Assembly: GCA_017302655.1 (NCBI GenBank)
Contig: JAFLDE010000005.1
Coordinates: 1 to 64,000, forward strand
DNA length: 64,000 nucleotides
Direction: 5' to 3'
From: Burkholderiales bacterium
GTDB taxonomy: Bacteria; Pseudomonadota; Gammaproteobacteria; Burkholderiales; Burkholderiaceae_C
Part shown: positions 60,840 to 64,000 of the stretch, piece by piece
How the letters are laid out: each line of letters opens with the position of its first letter
How positions within the stretch are numbered: position 1 is the first letter of the stretch
Made by a program: the position numbers and the translations under genes
Notes under the pieces: model-generated
Databases searched by the model: none
Told to the model about the DNA's origin: nothing
The model's input: only the letters and a program-made list of their open reading frames with translations

Positions 60840-62300
60840 TCAACCCGCCTGGCTGAGCAGGAAGTGCGTCAGCAAGCCAACCGGGCGGCCGGTCGCCCCC
60901 TTAGCGGCGCCCCCCTTCCAGGCCGTGCCGGCGATGTCCAAGTGACCCCAGCGATATGTTCCGGCGTAGCGCTGAAGGAACTTTGCCGCCGTGATGGAGC
61001 CTCCGGCCCGCGAACCGATGTTGGCCATGTCGGCGAAGTTGGACTTCAACATTTCGTCATAGTCGTCGTCCAAGGGCATGCGCCAGCACGGATCCAGAGC
61101 CAAGTCCCCAGCGGTGCTTAGCGATGCTGCGAGCTCGTCGTCGCTGGCGTACATGCCACTGCGCACGCCACCCAGCGCAATCACGCAGGCCCCGGTCAGC
61201 GTGGCCACGTCAACCACCACCGCGGGCTTGAAGCGTTCGGCATAGGTGAGCGCGTCGCAAAGGATCAATCGCCCCTCTGCATCGGTGTTCAAAATCTCGA
61301 TGGTCTGACCGCTCATCGAGGTCACCACATCACCCGGCTTCACTGCTCGTCCGCTCGGCATGTTCTCGCAAGCAGGAATGAGGGCCACCACGTTCAGCTT
61401 GGGCTTGAGTTCCACGATAGCGCGCATCGCCCCAAACACGCTCGCCGCGCCGCCCATGTCGAACTTCATCTCGTCCATTTCGGCGCCTGGCTTCAGCGAT
61501 ATTCCACCGGTATCGAAGGTGATGCCCTTGCCCACCAGCACCACAGGCGCCTTGCCACGTGCTGCGCCGTCATAGCGCATGACGATGAATCGCAGGGGCT
61601 CGTCGGAGCCCTGGGCCACCGCCAGGAACGAGCCCATGCCCAGCTTTTCAACTGCTCGGCGGTCCAGCACCTCGACCTTCAGGCCATGCTGCTTGCCGAG
61701 CTCACGAGCCTGATCTGCCAAGTGGCTGGGCGTGCAATGGTTGCCTGGGCGATTGGCGAGCTCTCGCGCCAACGTCACGCCGCTGGCCACCGCCACGCCA
61801 AGGGCCAAGCCTTTGCGCGCAGCAGTGGCGTCGGCCTTGTCGACCAGCAAGGTGATGCGCTCAACCATCGGCTCCTTGCTGGCGCTGGGCTTGGTGGTTC
61901 GGTACAGATACCCTGCGTCGGAGGCAGCCAGGATGGCGTGCTCGACGTGCCCGGCTTCCAGTGCGCCGAAACCCACCAACGCGACCGCCACATGGCGCAC
62001 GGCGCGCCCCTTGCACTGCGCCAGCCCGCTGGTGACGGCCGCACGGGCCGCCTTCAGACTGGTCTTGCCAGAGGCAGCTAGCACCAGACGCGGCGCCTTG
62101 ATGCCAGCGACACCATGCAAGAGAAGTGCCTTGCCAGCCTTGAGGTCGAAGTCGGACAGTTTCTGTGCCTGTTTGATCGCCTGGGTCAGCGAGGGATCCA
62201 GTTGCGCAGGCAGGTTGTCTCCAGCCACCACCAAGATCAGCGCATCGGCTGAGGTGGCGCCCAGTTTGTCCAGGGAAATGGTTTGAATGCGGGCGTCCAT
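60840..62300 (-). CDS. pepA: leucyl aminopeptidase (cytosol aminopeptidase, M17)
   Basis: This 486-residue hexameric dizinc peptidase removes N-terminal residues. Metal and catalytic segments are VGKGITFDTGGISLKPGAEMDEMKFDMGGAA and NTDAEGRLILCDALTYAE (the peptidase signature). E. coli PepA also binds DNA in Xer recombination; whether this one does is unknown. ATG at 62300, divergent from lptF by 27 bases. Confidence 0.96.
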   Translation of the reverse strand: MDARIQTISLDKLGATSADALILVVAGDNLPAQLDPSLTQAIKQAQKLSDFDLKAGKALLLHGVAGIKAPRLVLAASGKTSLKAARAAVTSGLAQCKGRAVRHVAVALVGFGALEAGHVEHAILAASDAGYLYRTTKPSASKEPMVERITLLVDKADATAARKGLALGVAVASGVTLARELANRPGNHCTPSHLADQARELGKQHGLKVEVLDRRAVEKLGMGSFLAVAQGSDEPLRFIVMRYDGAARGKAPVVLVGKGITFDTGGISLKPGAEMDEMKFDMGGAASVFGAMRAIVELKPKLNVVALIPACENMPSGRAVKPGDVVTSMSGQTIEILNTDAEGRLILCDALTYAERFKPAVVVDVATLTGACVIALGGVRSGMYASDDELAASLSTAGDLALDPCWRMPLDDDYDEMLKSNFADMANIGSRAGGSITAAKFLQRYAGTYRWGHLDIAGTAWKGGAAKGATGRPVGLLTHFLLSQAG

Positions 62301-62327
62301 AATTCCAGTGCTGAATATGAACGCGGC

Positions 62328-63428
62328 ATGTTATTCGATCGAACGTTTCGCAGTGAGTTGTCACGGGCCTTTGGCGTCACGCTGATCGTCCTGCTCACCA
62401 TCGTCCTGACGATGGTGCTGATCAAGACCCTGAGCCTTGCCGCTGGGGGGCGTATTGCCCCTCAGGATGTACTGCGCCTGCTGGGTTTCACCACGGTGGG
62501 CTATCTGCCCATCGCACTGACTTTGGCCTTGTTCGTCGCCGTGGTGGCCACGCTCGGGCGCCTGTACCGCGACTCGGAGATGGCCGTCTGGCATGCCTGC
62601 GGCGTGCCACTGCGGCATTTCATTGGGCCGGTGATGCGCGCGATCTGGCCAGTTCTCCTGGGTGTGGTCGCCATGGTGATGTTCGTTTGGCCCTGGGCCA
62701 ACGAACAGTCCGCAGCGCTCAAGGACCGCTATGAGCGTCGCAGTGACCTGTCGCGAGTCGCGCCCGGTCAGTTTCAAAGTTCGCGTGACGGAAGCAAGGT
62801 CTTCTTCATCGAACGCGACGATGCCAGCGGACCGTTGGTGGGCCGCAGTGTCTTCATCCTCAGCCAGGGAGAAAAGCGGGAATCAGTGACTACCGCCGCC
62901 GAAGGTGAGATTGTTTGGAATGGCGACGACCGTGTGCTTTCGCTGCGCAACGGCCAGCGCGCTGACACCGAATTGAGCGGTCACACGCACAACTTGGCGC
63001 GGTTCGATGAGTACCGCGTGGTTGCAGATCGACATGCCGCTCGCAGTCTGGATGAGTTGCCTCCCAAGGCAATGAGCACCCTAGAGCTGATGCGATCCCC
63101 ACAGCCCCGCCATCAGGCCGAGTTGGCATGGCGCCTAGGCATGGTCATCGGGGCCGCGAACTACGCCCTGCTAGGCATCGGCCTGTCCGCCAGCAACCCT
63201 CGGCGACCAAACAGTTGGTCGCTGCTGATGGCCCTGTTGGTGTTCATCGTTTACTTCAACCTCACCACCTACAGCCGGACCTGGGTGGAGCGCGAGCGCT
63301 TCAATGTGACGGGGGCACTGCTGCTCGTACACGGCCCGGCGCTATGGATCGGCTTGGCACTTCTGTTCTGGCGAGACGAGGCCATCCGCTTGACCAGCCG
63401 CTTGCGCCTCAAGGGAACGCCCGCATGA
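62328..63428 (+). CDS. lptF: LPS export permease LptF
   Basis: This 366-residue inner-membrane protein of the LptB2FG transporter pulls LPS from the membrane toward LptC-LptA. It has three N-terminal helices (VTLIVLLTIVLTMVLI, LPIALTLALFVAVVATL, VLLGVVAMVMFVWPW), a periplasmic beta-jellyroll region (about residues 125-265) and three C-terminal helices. ATG at 62328 fits the family start (MLFDRTFRSELSRAFG). Confidence 0.94.
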   Translation: MLFDRTFRSELSRAFGVTLIVLLTIVLTMVLIKTLSLAAGGRIAPQDVLRLLGFTTVGYLPIALTLALFVAVVATLGRLYRDSEMAVWHACGVPLRHFIGPVMRAIWPVLLGVVAMVMFVWPWANEQSAALKDRYERRSDLSRVAPGQFQSSRDGSKVFFIERDDASGPLVGRSVFILSQGEKRESVTTAAEGEIVWNGDDRVLSLRNGQRADTELSGHTHNLARFDEYRVVADRHAARSLDELPPKAMSTLELMRSPQPRHQAELAWRLGMVIGAANYALLGIGLSASNPRRPNSWSLLMALLVFIVYFNLTTYSRTWVERERFNVTGALLLVHGPALWIGLALLFWRDEAIRLTSRLRLKGTPA

Positions 63429-64000
63429 GGACGGTTCGGCGCCTGCTCTACCGCGACATCTTGGTGGCCGTGGCCTTTGTCACCTTGGCCTTCATGTCGC
63501 TCTTCTTTTTCATCAGCTTCGTCGAGGAGTTGGAGCGACTGCGGCGTGGCGCCCCAGCATGGCATGCCGCGCTCTTGGCTGCGCTGGAACTGCCCACTCA
63601 CCTGTACGACGTATTTCCGATCATGGTCCTGATCGGCAGCGTCTTCACCCTGGCGCGGCTTGCACAGACCTCCGAGTTCACCATCCTGCGCACTGGCGGA
63701 TTGGGGCCTGGCCGGGCGCTTGGCCTGCTCAGCTTGCTGGCGACGGGGTTTGCGGCTTTCACCTTTGTCGTGGGGGATTGGCTAGTTCCGTTGGCCGACC
63801 AGCAGGCAGAGCGAGCGCGTGCCTCCTGGTCCGGCGGCGTGGTGCAGCGCGCTGGCGGCGCCTGGTTGAAGGACAAGCTGGTCGATGCAGAGGGGCAGGG
63901 GCGCTGGTTCACTGTCAATGTGCAGGGCGCGAGCCTGGACGGACGGGTGAAAGGCGTCCGCCTGTTCGAATTTGATGCGCAAGGTCGGTTGGTGCAGCGC
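63425..64000 (+). CDS. lptG: LPS export permease LptG (3' end outside window)
   Basis: The frame is open to the window edge and gives 192 residues: a basic start (MRTVRRLLYRDILVAVAF), transmembrane helices near residues 12-30, 60-76 and 100-118, and the beginning of the periplasmic jellyroll. Its ATG overlaps the lptF stop (ATGA). Together with LptF it forms the transmembrane part of the LPS extractor. Confidence 0.93.
   Translation, partial: MRTVRRLLYRDILVAVAFVTLAFMSLFFFISFVEELERLRRGAPAWHAALLAALELPTHLYDVFPIMVLIGSVFTLARLAQTSEFTILRTGGLGPGRALGLLSLLATGFAAFTFVVGDWLVPLADQQAERARASWSGGVVQRAGGAWLKDKLVDAEGQGRWFTVNVQGASLDGRVKGVRLFEFDAQGRLVQR

Overview
The window is a GC-rich, gene-dense chromosomal stretch from a Burkholderiales betaproteobacterium, most like the Rubrivivax/Leptothrix/Roseateles group. 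That placement is an inference from family resemblance and gene order: hemCDXY divergent from ppc, a yicC-gmk-rpoZ-spoT block, lptFG divergent from pepA-holC, an ispH-fkpB-serS cluster, and PEP-CTERM/prs genes. I see no insertion sequence, prophage, CRISPR array, rRNA or replication origin. Nearly all genes are intact, and both ends of the window cut a gene (recD at the left, lptG at the right).

Layout. 1-7 kb: 3' end of recD, two small PEP-CTERM surface/secreted proteins, a TonB-like energy transducer with a very long R-x-E-A-A repeat, an iron-type alcohol dehydrogenase coupled to a thioesterase, and a DUF3422 protein. 7-11 kb: an operon of exported proteins (Tat-type carotenoid oxygenase, DUF2141, DUF2145, one orphan) and a glutathione S-transferase. 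11-20 kb: aroG, pyrD, a PAS-GGDEF-EAL protein, tRNA-Ser(CGA) just behind serS, ispH, fkpB, radC and an Smr protein. 19.6-24 kb: a translationally coupled operon (diguanylate cyclase, MinD-like ATPase, group II truncated haemoglobin) divergent from cheR-cheD-cheB.

24-33 kb: a Ser/Thr kinase, PP2C phosphatase, rph, rdgB, hemW operon divergent from yicC-gmk-rpoZ-spoT, with greB overlapping the 3' end of spoT, then two identical tRNA-Arg(ACG) genes. 33.7-40.6 kb: hemC-hemD-hemX-hemY, all with stop/start overlaps, divergent from ppc. 40.7-47.7 kb: an exported orphan protein, a wax ester synthase/DGAT-type acyltransferase, a DUF1800/DUF1501 pair and scoAB. 48-50 kb: rdgC and dusA.

50-59 kb is the regulatory core of a PEP-CTERM/exopolysaccharide system: a trypsin-like protease, prsT, prsR, prsK and a PEP-CTERM-type sugar transferase. 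The exosortase itself is not in the window, but two probable substrates lie about 45-55 kb away at 0.7-7 kb. 59-64 kb: an ABC-type substrate-binding protein, a small orphan, holC, pepA, and lptF-lptG.

Most of the window is conserved housekeeping content. The best candidates for something less described are the haemoglobin/ATPase/diguanylate cyclase operon beside the chemotaxis-adaptation genes, the protease coupled to prsT, a TGC-rich palindrome upstream of scoAB, and the long inverted repeat in the sugar-transferase leader.
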